Shown: positions 26,415 through 34,334, counted from the stretch's first letter. The stretch is 64,000 nucleotides of DNA from Candidatus Marinarcus aquaticus (GCF_004116335.1 NZ_PDKN01000001.1:248001-312000), one strand, 5' to 3'. A program made the numbers and translations. The notes: generated by a model not told the origin, from the letters alone.

Positions 26415-27837
26415 TATATTTACACACATTGTATTGATACTATGTTTAGGGTGGTACTTGATTACCAACTTACAATGGTACAACTATAAAATTGAACGGG
26501 TGATTTTAAAACACCATAAATATTACTGGCACATCAACTATTTTGTAGTGCCTATTTTTATGTACTATTTATTGGAGCCATTGTACTTTGCCATCTTCTT
26601 TTATGTGCTTTATTTAACTGCCTTTTTCTTATGGAACAGAAAGCTTGACCGACCATTGGTATTAACTTCACGTGTTAAACGCTTCTTAGCGATTTTGTTG
26701 TTTACAACGTTTGCCATAAATCTGTTGTGCATGTATGCAACTTCATGTGAAGGTGTAACCGTACTTATTCCTTTAGCGATTGCTTATGTTGTCTCACACT
26801 TTTTAGAAAAAATCTTTTTTATCAGTTTTAAACACAAAGCAAAACAAAAACTCAAACTCATTCCTAATCTAAAGATTATTGCAATTACCGCTTCATTTGG
26901 TAAAACATCGATTAAAAACTACATGCATCAAGTATTAAGTAAAAAGTACAAGACCTATAAAACCCCACGTAGCGTGAATACGATTGGTGGGATTGTGTTA
27001 GATGTGAACAATCACTTGCCCGATGATACGCAAATATATATTGCAGAAGCGGGTGCCAGAGAGCAAGGGGATATTGAAGAGATTACGATGTTCCTAGAAC
27101 CTCAATACCCAGTGATTGGTTCAGTAGGTGAACAACATATTGAGTACTTTAAAACCTTGGATAATATTATTCATACGAAAATGGAAATCCTTAAAACCCC
27201 ACGAATGGTTAAAGGGTTTGTGCATGAAACGGTGCCTATTTTAAAGTATGATACCATTGAGAAGTTTCCAAAAAATCTGAACATCACCATGTCCAACTTA
27301 GATGGTATTTGGTTTGATTTAGAGATCAATGGTATACAAGAGCACTTCCATGCACCTCTTCTTGGTAGTTTTAATGCCATAAACTTAAGTGCCGTTATTT
27401 TAGTGGCACTGGAATTGGGTATGAGCATTGATGAGATTAAAATTGCCTTGGATAAGATTGAACCTGTGGAACACCGACTGCAACTCATTAAAGCGGGTGG
27501 AAAAGTCATTGTGGATGACAGCTTTAATGGAAACCTTGACGGGATGCTGGAAGCTGTGAATATCTGCTCAACGTATGAAGGCAGAAGAGTCATAGTGACG
27601 CCAGGTTTGGTTGAATCAACCGATGAAGCCAATATCACTTTAGCCAAAACCATTAATGAACACTTTGATTTGGTGATGATCACGGGAAGTTTGAACGCTA
27701 AAATATTGGGCGATAATATTGACAACAGTAAAGTAATTGTGCTTAAAGACAAAGCAAAAATGGAAGCCATGTTAGCAGAAAAGACTCGAATAGGGGATTT
27801 AATCTTGTTTGCTAATGATGCACCTAATTTTATATGA
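26401..27837 (+). CDS. murF: MurF-like Mur ligase with N-terminal membrane domain
   Basis: Predicted to add D-Ala-D-Ala to UDP-MurNAc-tripeptide. 478 residues. The first 150 or so are mostly hydrophobic, with segments at about 5-25, 45-75, 95-115 and 118-145, replacing the usual MurF UDP-binding domain. The Mur ligase centre starts at AITASFGKTSIKNYM near 160 (P-loop), followed by an SVNTIGG segment, the AEAGAREQGDI segment with the metal Glu, HIEYFKTLD, and the C-terminal ligase domain with VEHRLQ and DDSFNGNLDGM. It lies directly behind ddlA and the hydrolase. Either a membrane-tethered MurF or a Mur-related ligase of another step. Confidence 0.8.
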   Translation: MEYFNIFTHIVLILCLGWYLITNLQWYNYKIERVILKHHKYYWHINYFVVPIFMYYLLEPLYFAIFFYVLYLTAFFLWNRKLDRPLVLTSRVKRFLAILLFTTFAINLLCMYATSCEGVTVLIPLAIAYVVSHFLEKIFFISFKHKAKQKLKLIPNLKIIAITASFGKTSIKNYMHQVLSKKYKTYKTPRSVNTIGGIVLDVNNHLPDDTQIYIAEAGAREQGDIEEITMFLEPQYPVIGSVGEQHIEYFKTLDNIIHTKMEILKTPRMVKGFVHETVPILKYDTIEKFPKNLNITMSNLDGIWFDLEINGIQEHFHAPLLGSFNAINLSAVILVALELGMSIDEIKIALDKIEPVEHRLQLIKAGGKVIVDDSFNGNLDGMLEAVNICSTYEGRRVIVTPGLVESTDEANITLAKTINEHFDLVMITGSLNAKILGDNIDNSKVIVLKDKAKMEAMLAEKTRIGDLILFANDAPNFI

Positions 27838-27859
27838 TGCAAAGCATCATATAAAATTA
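27825..27859. repeat. 35-base near-perfect palindrome at the murF end
   Basis: 16-base perfect arms (TAATTTTATATGATGC and complement) around AAA. It covers the murF stop codon (27835-27837). No T-run follows, so it is not a classical terminator. It stands at the left edge of the four-helix-bundle gene unit. Confidence 0.8.
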
Positions 27860-27878
27860 AATGAATAAGGAAAAGTGA

Positions 27879-27892
27879 ATAATGAACAGTGA
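27879..27892 (+). repeat. Left copy of 14-base inverted repeat around the four-helix-bundle gene
   Basis: ATAATGAACAGTGA, exact reverse complement of 28262-28275. It includes the ATG of the gene (27882). Confidence 0.75.
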
Positions 27893-28241
27893 TAATATTC
27901 TGGAAGTGAAAAGTTATGCTTTTGCCTTACGAATTGTAAAACTCTCTCGTTATTTACAAGATGAACAAAAAGAGACTATCCTTTCTAAGCAAATTCTTCG
28001 TAGTGGCACCGCTGTAGGAGCACTTATTAGTGAATCTGTCTATGCTCAAAGTAAACCTGATTTTATTTCAAAATTGCACATAGCTATAAAAGAAGCCAAT
28101 GAAACACAATATTGGCTCAACCTTCTTAAAGACTCGGATTACATCACAGTTAAAATGTTTGAAAGTATAGAACCTGATATAATAGAACTATTAAAACTAT
28201 TAACCACAAGCCTTAAAACTGCAAAGGAAAACAATGTTTAA
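27882..28241 (+). CDS. Four-helix-bundle protein (23S rRNA intervening-sequence / S23 family)
   Basis: 119 residues, all helix. The family motif LSKQILRSGTAVGALISESVYAQS (positions about 34-57; Arg-Ser-Gly-x-Ala/Val-Gly core) is clear, followed by DFISKLHIAIKEANETQYWLNLL. This family occurs in intervening sequences of 23S rRNA genes and is structurally related to Avd of diversity-generating retroelements; biochemical role unknown. Here it stands alone between murF and a HIT gene, flanked by a 14-base inverted repeat whose left copy overlaps its own start codon, and by short ATTATTC repeats. It looks like an inserted unit. Confidence 0.85.
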   Translation: MNSDNILEVKSYAFALRIVKLSRYLQDEQKETILSKQILRSGTAVGALISESVYAQSKPDFISKLHIAIKEANETQYWLNLLKDSDYITVKMFESIEPDIIELLKLLTTSLKTAKENNV

Positions 28242-28242
28242 G

Positions 28243-28289
28243 ATTATTCATTATTCATTATTCACTGTTCATTATCCATTATTTTTTTC
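28243..28289 (+). repeat. Right flank: ATTATTC tandem repeats with the inverted-repeat copy and T-run
   Basis: Three head-to-tail copies of ATTATTC (28243-28263) merge into TCACTGTTCATTAT (28262-28275), the inverted copy of 27879-27892, then ATCCATTATTTTTTT. The two 14-base copies could pair in RNA around the whole reading frame, with the T-run behind acting as a terminator. Confidence 0.7.
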
Positions 28290-28304
28290 ACAAGGAACAA
28301 AATA

Positions 28305-28793
28305 ATGGAACACCTCTATGCACCTTGGCGATTTGAATACGTAACAGAAGAGAAAATCAAAGGGTGCGTATTTTGCCATATTTCAAAAAACTTAGAAGAT
28401 GAAAAAATGCAAGTCATTTTCTCTGACGAGTTGTGTTATGTGGTGATGAATAAATACCCATACTCTCCAGGACACATCATGGTCGTACCACATTTTCATA
28501 CCGATAAAATAGAGGAGTTAGAAGCTCAAGTCTGGCAACAGATGAGTTTGCGCGTACAACAAGGTGTGAAGCTTTTAAAAGAGGTGATGCCGTGTGAGGG
28601 TGTGAATATAGGTATGAACTTAGGAGAGATTGCAGGAGCTGGGATTGCTCAGCATGTGCATTATCATTTGGTACCACGTTGGAAAGGGGATACTAATTTT
28701 ATTAGTACGATATCTCATATTCGTGTTTATCCGGTTGATTTTGATGAAATTTTCTCTAGACTTAAGGAATATGCTCCTAAATATTTTTTATAA
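28305..28793 (+). CDS. HIT-family nucleotide hydrolase/transferase
   Basis: 162 residues. The HIT triad is in AQHVHYHLVPRW (His-x-His-x-His) near 125-136, and a zinc pair CVFCHI lies near 21. The N-terminal LYAPWRFEYV is typical of the Ap4A phosphorylase-like HIT branch found in Campylobacterota. Likely acts on dinucleoside polyphosphates or nucleoside phosphoramidates; substrate not determined. An AAGGAA site precedes ATG 28305. Confidence 0.9.
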   Translation: MEHLYAPWRFEYVTEEKIKGCVFCHISKNLEDEKMQVIFSDELCYVVMNKYPYSPGHIMVVPHFHTDKIEELEAQVWQQMSLRVQQGVKLLKEVMPCEGVNIGMNLGEIAGAGIAQHVHYHLVPRWKGDTNFISTISHIRVYPVDFDEIFSRLKEYAPKYFL

Positions 28794-28805
28794 ATGTAGT
28801 ATAAT

Positions 28806-29276
28806 TTAAAATATCCATTTCTCTTCTTTCATAAAATGTGTTAAGTTCATGCATTTAACATTAAAATGTTCACAAATATTAGGAACCTTGGCACCATTTT
28901 CACTATATTTCTCTGTTGTAACTACACAGGCATTAAGGTATTTTGCTTTTGCTATTACAAATGGGTCTGCAACAGGCTTTCCTTCTAGAATTTCTTGTTT
29001 TCTAATTATGTGTTGAAAATGTTTGACTTGAAAAATTTCTAAAATGATATTATATTCCTCTATATCTGGTTGAAAGAATAAGTGTTTATTATTCTTAGAC
29101 CAGTCTCCTAATGCATCAGTTGAATTACTAATTTCATTATAAACTTCTTTTACAGAAATAAGATTATCTTCTTCAATTAACTTATCGAACTTTTCCCATA
29201 AGGTAGGAAATATTTCTGGTTTATAATGTTTAAATAAGTCAATTAATGGACCACTGTCAAAAATATATAACATCAT
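28806..29276 (-). CDS. PIN-like toxin (DUF4411)
   Basis: 156 residues. The PIN fold is indicated by FDSGPLIDLFKHY at the N-terminus (first acidic residue), SVKEVYNEI (conserved Glu) and ADPFVIAKAKYLNACVVTTEKY (third acidic site and strand), matching the DUF4411 branch of PIN nucleases. Likely cleaves RNA when free. The ATG shares one base with the stop of the upstream Xre/ImmA gene (TAATG), so toxin translation is coupled to its partner. Base composition is more AT-rich than the neighbours, consistent with transfer. Confidence 0.82.
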   Translation of the reverse strand: MMLYIFDSGPLIDLFKHYKPEIFPTLWEKFDKLIEEDNLISVKEVYNEISNSTDALGDWSKNNKHLFFQPDIEEYNIILEIFQVKHFQHIIRKQEILEGKPVADPFVIAKAKYLNACVVTTEKYSENGAKVPNICEHFNVKCMNLTHFMKEEKWIF

Positions 29277-30439
29277 TAAATCTCTTTACCTAAATAGTAT
29301 TGAATAAGCGGTTTGAAATATTTAGATTTAATATTAAATAAATTTGATGCTTGCTCTATTGATAGATTATTATTTAAGTAATTTTGAATAACTAAGTCTT
29401 TATATGTATTACTTAAATACGTATTTGCTTTATGATATGGTTTAGGTCCACCAGTTTGTTTTCTAATTTTTTTAAGTTCTAAATATTCGTGATTCCATTG
29501 TTGCCTTTTCTCTTCATAGTATTTAGTTGAAACGAGCTTTAGATTTAAATATTTTCTTAAAATAGCTTCTTTTGATACACTATAATTTTTAGCGAGATTA
29601 TTAAAAGTATTATCATTTATTTTTAAGTTTTGAATATCTTTTTCGAAACTACTTGTTGGAATTAAAAATTCGCCTGCAAATTGATTACAATGTCTTTCAA
29701 TTATCTCTTCAGGACCTTGAAAATAGTCGAAATAGTTTTTACTATCAATTCCACTAGTGTTAAATAGTAAATGAGCTAGTTCATGAAACAATGTAAATAT
29801 TTGTCTAGATTTAGATTTAGAGTTATTTATATAGATAATTGGTATATTATCATCATATAAACAGAAGCCTGAGTAATTTTCATTTTTAAATGCTTCTTTA
29901 AAAACAAATATTCCAACTTCTTCAAGTTTATTTGTCCATGATTCTAATGCTTTAGTAGTGCTTTTCCAGTCTTTTTGTTCATTAATTGATATATCTAAAA
30001 AGTTTCTGAGACTTTCTACCATATCTAAAGTACTATCTTTGTGATTAAAGCTTAAGTTATTTAAAATAAAGCCTGTTGAAGGGTTAATGTTATTTGTTAA
30101 ATCCTTAATATTTAGTTGATATGAAAAAGCTTTATCTATTAGAAGTTTAAATTTTGGTTCTAGTTCAAGGAATTCATATTCGGCAATTGTTCTAAATGAT
30201 TTATTGATATTTACATGTGTCGGAGGTGCAGGAAAGAAAAAAACAGCTAAGGGCTTTTTATAAATTTCATATGCTAATCTTTCTAACTGTAAATAAGTAG
30301 GAGATGATTCTCCTTTTTCCCAACTTTGAATATCTTCGACTGACTTAGAAAACTTTTTGGCAATATCTTCCTCTGTATAGTTTATTCGTTCTCTTGCCCA
30401 TTTTAGTATGGTTGGATTATATGGTATTGTATTATGCAT
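29276..30439 (-). CDS. Xre/ImmA-IrrE antitoxin-type regulator (HTH plus M78 metallopeptidase)
   Basis: 387 residues from ATG 30439. An N-terminal helix-turn-helix (EEDIAKKFSKSVEDIQSWEKG, about 22-42) is followed by an M78 zinc peptidase domain with FHELAHLLFN (HExxH) at about 225-234 and a downstream Glu in EEIIERHCNQFAGEFLIP. Proteins of this build pair with PIN/DUF4411 genes in predicted toxin-antitoxin loci. A GTG at 30466 would extend the protein by nine residues but falls inside a palindrome that is more likely an operator, so I prefer the ATG. Expected to repress its own promoter. Confidence 0.85.
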   Translation of the reverse strand: MHNTIPYNPTILKWARERINYTEEDIAKKFSKSVEDIQSWEKGESSPTYLQLERLAYEIYKKPLAVFFFPAPPTHVNINKSFRTIAEYEFLELEPKFKLLIDKAFSYQLNIKDLTNNINPSTGFILNNLSFNHKDSTLDMVESLRNFLDISINEQKDWKSTTKALESWTNKLEEVGIFVFKEAFKNENYSGFCLYDDNIPIIYINNSKSKSRQIFTLFHELAHLLFNTSGIDSKNYFDYFQGPEEIIERHCNQFAGEFLIPTSSFEKDIQNLKINDNTFNNLAKNYSVSKEAILRKYLNLKLVSTKYYEEKRQQWNHEYLELKKIRKQTGGPKPYHKANTYLSNTYKDLVIQNYLNNNLSIEQASNLFNIKSKYFKPLIQYYLGKEI

Positions 30440-30463
30440 AGATAAAGTATATAAAAACAAAGT

Positions 30464-30475
30464 CACAATTTTGTG
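30464..30475. promoter_or_regulatory. Candidate operator of the toxin-antitoxin operon
   Basis: CACAA-TT-TTGTG palindrome, 25 bases before the ATG of the Xre/ImmA gene. Between it and the ATG the minus strand reads TATACT in a -10-like position. A short AT-rich imperfect hairpin follows upstream (about 30497-30535). Confidence 0.45.
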
Positions 30476-30602
30476 TAGTTATTAGATTTAGTTTGTAAAT
30501 AAATTATTTTTTTATAAATAAATAAAATAATTTACTTAAGCTCAACTATAAAGTATATCTAGATTTAAATAACCAAAACTTTCTAAAAAACTCTAAACAT
30601 GC

Positions 30603-30608
30603 TATAAT
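30603..30608 (+). promoter_or_regulatory. Extended -10 box for the CPBP protease gene
   Basis: TGCTATAAT at 30600-30608 (TG-n-TATAAT), 29 bases before ATG 30637, with an AGGAG ribosome site between. Confidence 0.55.
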
Positions 30609-30636
30609 ACAAATAACTCTAAAAAAAGGAGTTGTT

Positions 30637-31287
30637 ATGATTCACAATGCACAATTTAAACAGTTTGAATTTGTAATACTATTTACCATAATACCACTTC
30701 TGTTTGTATTGCATATGATACCTCTTGGATTTCTTATGCCAATGCTTTGGCTGATGTCATTGTACGCAATGTTGGTACTTAAAGCCACTCACCATGACTT
30801 TTCATTTTTAGGGTTTAAGAAAAATCAGTTTATTTTCACACTGCTGCGTTTTATTCTATTAGGGGCAGTATTTACTTTTTTAAGCTATTTTTATCATCCT
30901 GAAGCCTTTTTTCATATGGTAAAAAATGAGATGCAACTTTTTATTTTATTACTTTTACTCTATCCATTGATATCCGTACTGCCACAAGAGTTACTCTATA
31001 GAGAATTCTTTTTCTCTCGTTATCACTGGAAACTTTCCGTGCAAAATCAAATCATGCTGAATGCTGTGATATTTTCTTGGGCACACAGTGCTTTTGATTC
31101 TATAATTGTATTTGCATTGACTCTTTTTGTGGGATTGCTTTTTGCACAGACCTATTTGAGAAATCGTTCTTTTATTTTGGTCTGCATTGAGCATACACTC
31201 TTTGGATATTTACTTTTTACTTCAGGTATGGGAGAACTTTTTTTTCAAAGCGGCAGTTTGGATCTGTTGCGTTCAATTACGGGTTAA
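30637..31287 (+). CDS. CPBP-family intramembrane metalloprotease
   Basis: 216-residue membrane protein with about six to seven hydrophobic segments (about 14-30, 32-50, 65-85, 103-120, 145-165, 172-200). The CPBP motif 1 is PQELLYREFFFSRY near 118-131, where the first Glu of EExxxR is Gln, a variant seen in a known subgroup. Motif 2 is FSWAHSAFD near 148-156, with the His. CPBP members include CAAX prenyl proteases and bacteriocin self-immunity proteins. It is a single gene with its own promoter next to the toxin-antitoxin pair; target unknown. Confidence 0.78.
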   Translation: MIHNAQFKQFEFVILFTIIPLLFVLHMIPLGFLMPMLWLMSLYAMLVLKATHHDFSFLGFKKNQFIFTLLRFILLGAVFTFLSYFYHPEAFFHMVKNEMQLFILLLLLYPLISVLPQELLYREFFFSRYHWKLSVQNQIMLNAVIFSWAHSAFDSIIVFALTLFVGLLFAQTYLRNRSFILVCIEHTLFGYLLFTSGMGELFFQSGSLDLLRSITG

Positions 31288-31370
31288 GTTTCTGAAGTAG
31301 TTTTATTTTTTATTTAAAATAAATCTCTTTTTTGAGATACTGCGAAAACTGGACTTGATAAGGAGTCTGT

Positions 31371-32597
31371 ATGAAACGAGATATTATTATAGTTGGTGGC
31401 GGTGCCGTTGGTTTAATGTGTGCGTATGCACTTGTTAAGCAAGGGCGTGATGTCACTGTTATTGATGAAGGAGATATTACCAACTCAACCTCTTTTGGAA
31501 ATGCAGGTTTGCTCTCTGCCTTTGACAAATCTCCTTTAAGTTACCCCGGTGTAGTGGGTGAGACGCTCAAACTCATGCTTAAAGGAGAATCTCCTTTAAC
31601 CTTTCATCCCACTTTGGATTTGAAAATCTATCGATGGCTTTTAAAGTTTGTACAGAGTGCGAGTGAAGAAAGAATGAAAAAAAGCATGGCTCTGTTTGAA
31701 AAGTATGGGCAACTTGCTTTGGATTTGTATACGCAAATGCAAACAGAAGATGGTATGGATTTGGACCTTCAAAAAAAAGGTCTTTTGATGGTCTATACAC
31801 AAGAAGAGACTTTCAAACAAAAAGTCAAAAAAAGTCAAAATGAAGAGCGTTTTGAGATTTTAGATGTGGCACAAACCAAACACTATTTGCCGTGTGCGAA
31901 TGATAGGATTCAAGGTTCGGTGCTTTTAAAGAAAAATGCACACATTGATCCCAGATGTGTTATGCTTGAAATGAAAGCTTTTTTAGAAAAATCAGGGGTG
32001 CACTTTATACTCAATGAGAAAATTGAGGATTTGATTTTTGAAAATGGTGACATACGATATGTTAAATCCAAAGAGCAGCTTTATGAAGCAAATACTGTGA
32101 TACTCTCAACGGGGTATCAAATCAAGTTAGCACGAAAAGAGTTGATGCTCACTCCTGCAAAAGGTTACAGTATTACATTTGAAATGCCCGAAATATTGAA
32201 ACCAAAAACCTCACTGCTGTTTGCAGATATGTTTATAGCCATGACGCCAAGACGAAATGATGTACGTATCACTTCTAAACTTGAAATAGGTTCAAACAAC
32301 AAAGAAGTGGTTCAAAAACAGATCAACAGTATCAAAGAGAATTTCAAACGATACACACTTCCTTTTGAGATGAAAAACCCAGTAGAGTGGTGTGGCTTTA
32401 GACCTTTAACTCCTAATGATATGCCTCTTTTAGGACGAGATGAAAAATATAGAAATCTTATATACGCCAATGGCTTAGGGTGGTTGGGTATCACTTTTGC
32501 CCCTGCTATTGGCGAAATCATTGCCAATTTGATTACCAAAGAGCAAGCCAATGGTGACAGTGATGATATCATGGCATTTTCTGGATTCTTTCAATAA
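31371..32597 (+). CDS. FAD-dependent D-amino acid dehydrogenase-like oxidoreductase
   Basis: 408 residues of the DAO/DadA family. The FAD-binding GGGAVGLMCAYAL lies at about 9-21 with Glu/Asp at VIDEGD, SFGNAGLLS follows near 42-50, and the C-terminal CGFRPLTPNDMPLLG and NGLGWLGITFAPAIGEIIA segments match DadA. Probably oxidises D-amino acids at the membrane with electrons passing to quinone, but other amines are possible. No racemase or partner is adjacent. A GATAAGGAG site precedes ATG 31371. Confidence 0.82.
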   Translation: MKRDIIIVGGGAVGLMCAYALVKQGRDVTVIDEGDITNSTSFGNAGLLSAFDKSPLSYPGVVGETLKLMLKGESPLTFHPTLDLKIYRWLLKFVQSASEERMKKSMALFEKYGQLALDLYTQMQTEDGMDLDLQKKGLLMVYTQEETFKQKVKKSQNEERFEILDVAQTKHYLPCANDRIQGSVLLKKNAHIDPRCVMLEMKAFLEKSGVHFILNEKIEDLIFENGDIRYVKSKEQLYEANTVILSTGYQIKLARKELMLTPAKGYSITFEMPEILKPKTSLLFADMFIAMTPRRNDVRITSKLEIGSNNKEVVQKQINSIKENFKRYTLPFEMKNPVEWCGFRPLTPNDMPLLGRDEKYRNLIYANGLGWLGITFAPAIGEIIANLITKEQANGDSDDIMAFSGFFQ

Positions 32598-32651
32598 TTT
32601 TACGTCTTCATTACCTTTGTTGCATTATAATCTTTGTTTAAAGGATATATG

Positions 32652-33416
32652 ATGCGACACTGGTTACGACTTCTTTTTTTGTTCCCTATGTGTTTAAGTG
32701 CCAATGACTTTGCTCTCAAAGAGTTGTTTGAATTGCACGATGTCAAAGGAACGATTGTCATTGAATCACACAATTCAGGGAAACAATACATTCATAATAA
32801 TATAAGAGCATACCAACCGATGTTGGCTGCATCGACTTTTAAAATACCGCATACTCTCATTGCTTTGAATGAAGGCATCATCAAAGATGAAAAGAGTCCT
32901 ATCATTTGGGATGGTAAAAAACGCTCAATGACAGTATGGAATCAAAACCAAACGCTTAAAAGTGCATTTTCAGTTTCGTGTGTTTGGTGTTATCAACAAT
33001 TTACTGAAAACATCTCTAAACAGAAGTATGAAAACTATTTACATCAACTGCACTATGGCAATGAACAAACAGGAGAAAATGTCAAAACATTTTGGCTTGA
33101 TGGCACATTGCGAATCACGGCGTTTGAACAAGTAGCGTTTTTAAAAAAATTGTATGAAGAGAATCTGCCATTTAATAAGCAAGATATACTGACAGTGAAA
33201 ACTATCATGCTCAATGAAGAGAGTGAAAACTATCAATTATATGCCAAAACAGGTTGGGCTACATCAGAGGGTTCATATGGATGGTTTGTGGGGTATTTAA
33301 AAACATCAAAGGATGTTTGGTTCTTTGCAACCAATATGGATATTCGAAAACAAAGTGAATTGAAACTGCGTAAGCAAATCACCATGGAAGCCTTCAGACT
33401 TCTTGGGGTGATATAA
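32652..33416 (+). CDS. Class D (OXA-type) beta-lactamase
   Basis: Periplasmic serine beta-lactamase, 254 residues, with signal peptide MRHWLRLLFLFPMCLSAND. All class D motifs are present: STFK (active-site Ser, Lys expected carbamylated) at about 65-68, SCVW (S-x-V), YGN in LHYGNEQTG, FWLDG with the conserved Trp, and KTG in YAKTGWA. Start at ATG 32652 because AAGGA is 6 bases upstream; an adjacent ATG at 32649 is too close. It lies alone on the plus strand with no transposase or integron site nearby, suggesting a chromosomal enzyme such as those known in Arcobacter and Campylobacter. Confidence 0.92.
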   Translation: MRHWLRLLFLFPMCLSANDFALKELFELHDVKGTIVIESHNSGKQYIHNNIRAYQPMLAASTFKIPHTLIALNEGIIKDEKSPIIWDGKKRSMTVWNQNQTLKSAFSVSCVWCYQQFTENISKQKYENYLHQLHYGNEQTGENVKTFWLDGTLRITAFEQVAFLKKLYEENLPFNKQDILTVKTIMLNEESENYQLYAKTGWATSEGSYGWFVGYLKTSKDVWFFATNMDIRKQSELKLRKQITMEAFRLLGVI

Positions 33417-33418
33417 GA

Positions 33419-33691
33419 TTACACTTGAGCCTTTTCGCTCTCTTGTAGAAGTTGCATGATGTTTTCGTGCACTTCTTGTGCTTGTTCATCACTGATTTTG
33501 TCCTCTTTAATGGCTAAGAGAATATTTTCAAGTTCGACTAAAAAAGACTCCATCTCTTTAATGGCACTCATGTCATCATCCGTGGCTTTGCCCTCTTGCA
33601 GAAGTTCATGCAACTCTTCGATGTAACTCTCTACTTCAGGAATCATGGTCTGGCTGATTACTTCGGTTAACTCTTCTTTAATGGTTGCCAT
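33419..33691 (-). CDS. Small acidic helical protein, paralogue of the RecO-linked protein at 17771-18034
   Basis: 90 residues, acidic and helical, without Cys or membrane segment. It matches the 87-residue protein upstream of recO across its length: VESYIEELHELL against IEEYLDELFEIV, a central I-K-E-M/A-M-Q-E-M block with a following EL, and ISDEQAQEVHENI against IEDEEAQEIIDEI. Unknown function. Its stop lies 2 bases from the convergent beta-lactamase stop with no visible terminator. An AGGAAG-like element sits upstream of ATG 33691. Confidence 0.78.
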   Translation of the reverse strand: MATIKEELTEVISQTMIPEVESYIEELHELLQEGKATDDDMSAIKEMESFLVELENILLAIKEDKISDEQAQEVHENIMQLLQESEKAQV

Positions 33692-33741
33692 AGGAAGCCT
33701 TTGTGTGGAATTGTATATAAAGTATTATAGGCTTCTTTTTA

Positions 33742-34158
33742 TTAAAAAACAAAAGCAATATCAGTAATACTTATATGATACATCGTAACTTTAACCCCTT
33801 TAGAGTCTGTAACACTGTAGGTTAAGGTATATTTGTTGGGTTCTTCTATGCTTGGATTTTGTTCAACAAATGTTTTGTATCGTTCAACATCTACAACAGA
33901 GTAAATAAATTTCGCTTTGTTCATAAAGCTTTCGTTGTTGATATATAGGTCAAATATCTGTTTGTGCTCTACGGGGTCATATTTATTTACAAAGTTATCA
34001 TCATACAGTTTTTGTGCAATCTCTTTTTTATCTGATTTATCAGTGTTATACATATAGTAGTCATCATATAAAATTGGAACCAATCCATCATCGATTAAAA
34101 AGTGGTTATAAGTTATGTAATCGTTCTCTTCATTGGCTTTGTGCGTGTACTCTATCAA
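33742..34158 (-). CDS. Hypothetical protein
   Basis: 138 residues that I do not recognise. Start TTG 34158 with an AAAGGA site 6 bases before. Rich in Tyr, Asp and Asn (IDDGLVPILYDDYYMYN), no signal peptide or membrane span. The C-terminal part (YTLTYSVTDSKGVKVTMYHISITD) looks like beta strands. It faces away from the S10 operon across a 271-base gap. Coding is supported by length and ribosome site only. Confidence 0.6.
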   Translation of the reverse strand: MIEYTHKANEENDYITYNHFLIDDGLVPILYDDYYMYNTDKSDKKEIAQKLYDDNFVNKYDPVEHKQIFDLYINNESFMNKAKFIYSVVDVERYKTFVEQNPSIEEPNKYTLTYSVTDSKGVKVTMYHISITDIAFVF

Positions 34159-34334
34159 AAAGTTTCCTTTGCTTGAAAATTAAAAGGTGAAATTGTAGCG
34201 TTTTAATCTTAATTGAATAAATGAACTTTTGCTTTCTACCTTAACATGAACTTAATAGTAGTCAAAAATAGATATAGTTTTCCTTTTTAAAAGGAAGAAA
34301 AATATATAAATTTTAGAGCAAAACCCCATAACTC

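Noticed and set aside
27171-27842. 223-codon open frame on the minus strand across murF
   Set aside because: Antisense shadow of a strongly supported Mur ligase; no ribosome site, low-complexity Ser/Leu/Ile-rich product.
28243-28275. Short direct repeats as a possible CRISPR array
   Set aside because: Seven-base units with no spacers and no cas genes nearby; treated as flanking repeats of the four-helix-bundle gene.
28794-34158. The accessory stretch as a prophage or integrative element
   Set aside because: No integrase, transposase, tRNA attachment site or structural phage gene was found; only individual genes look acquired.
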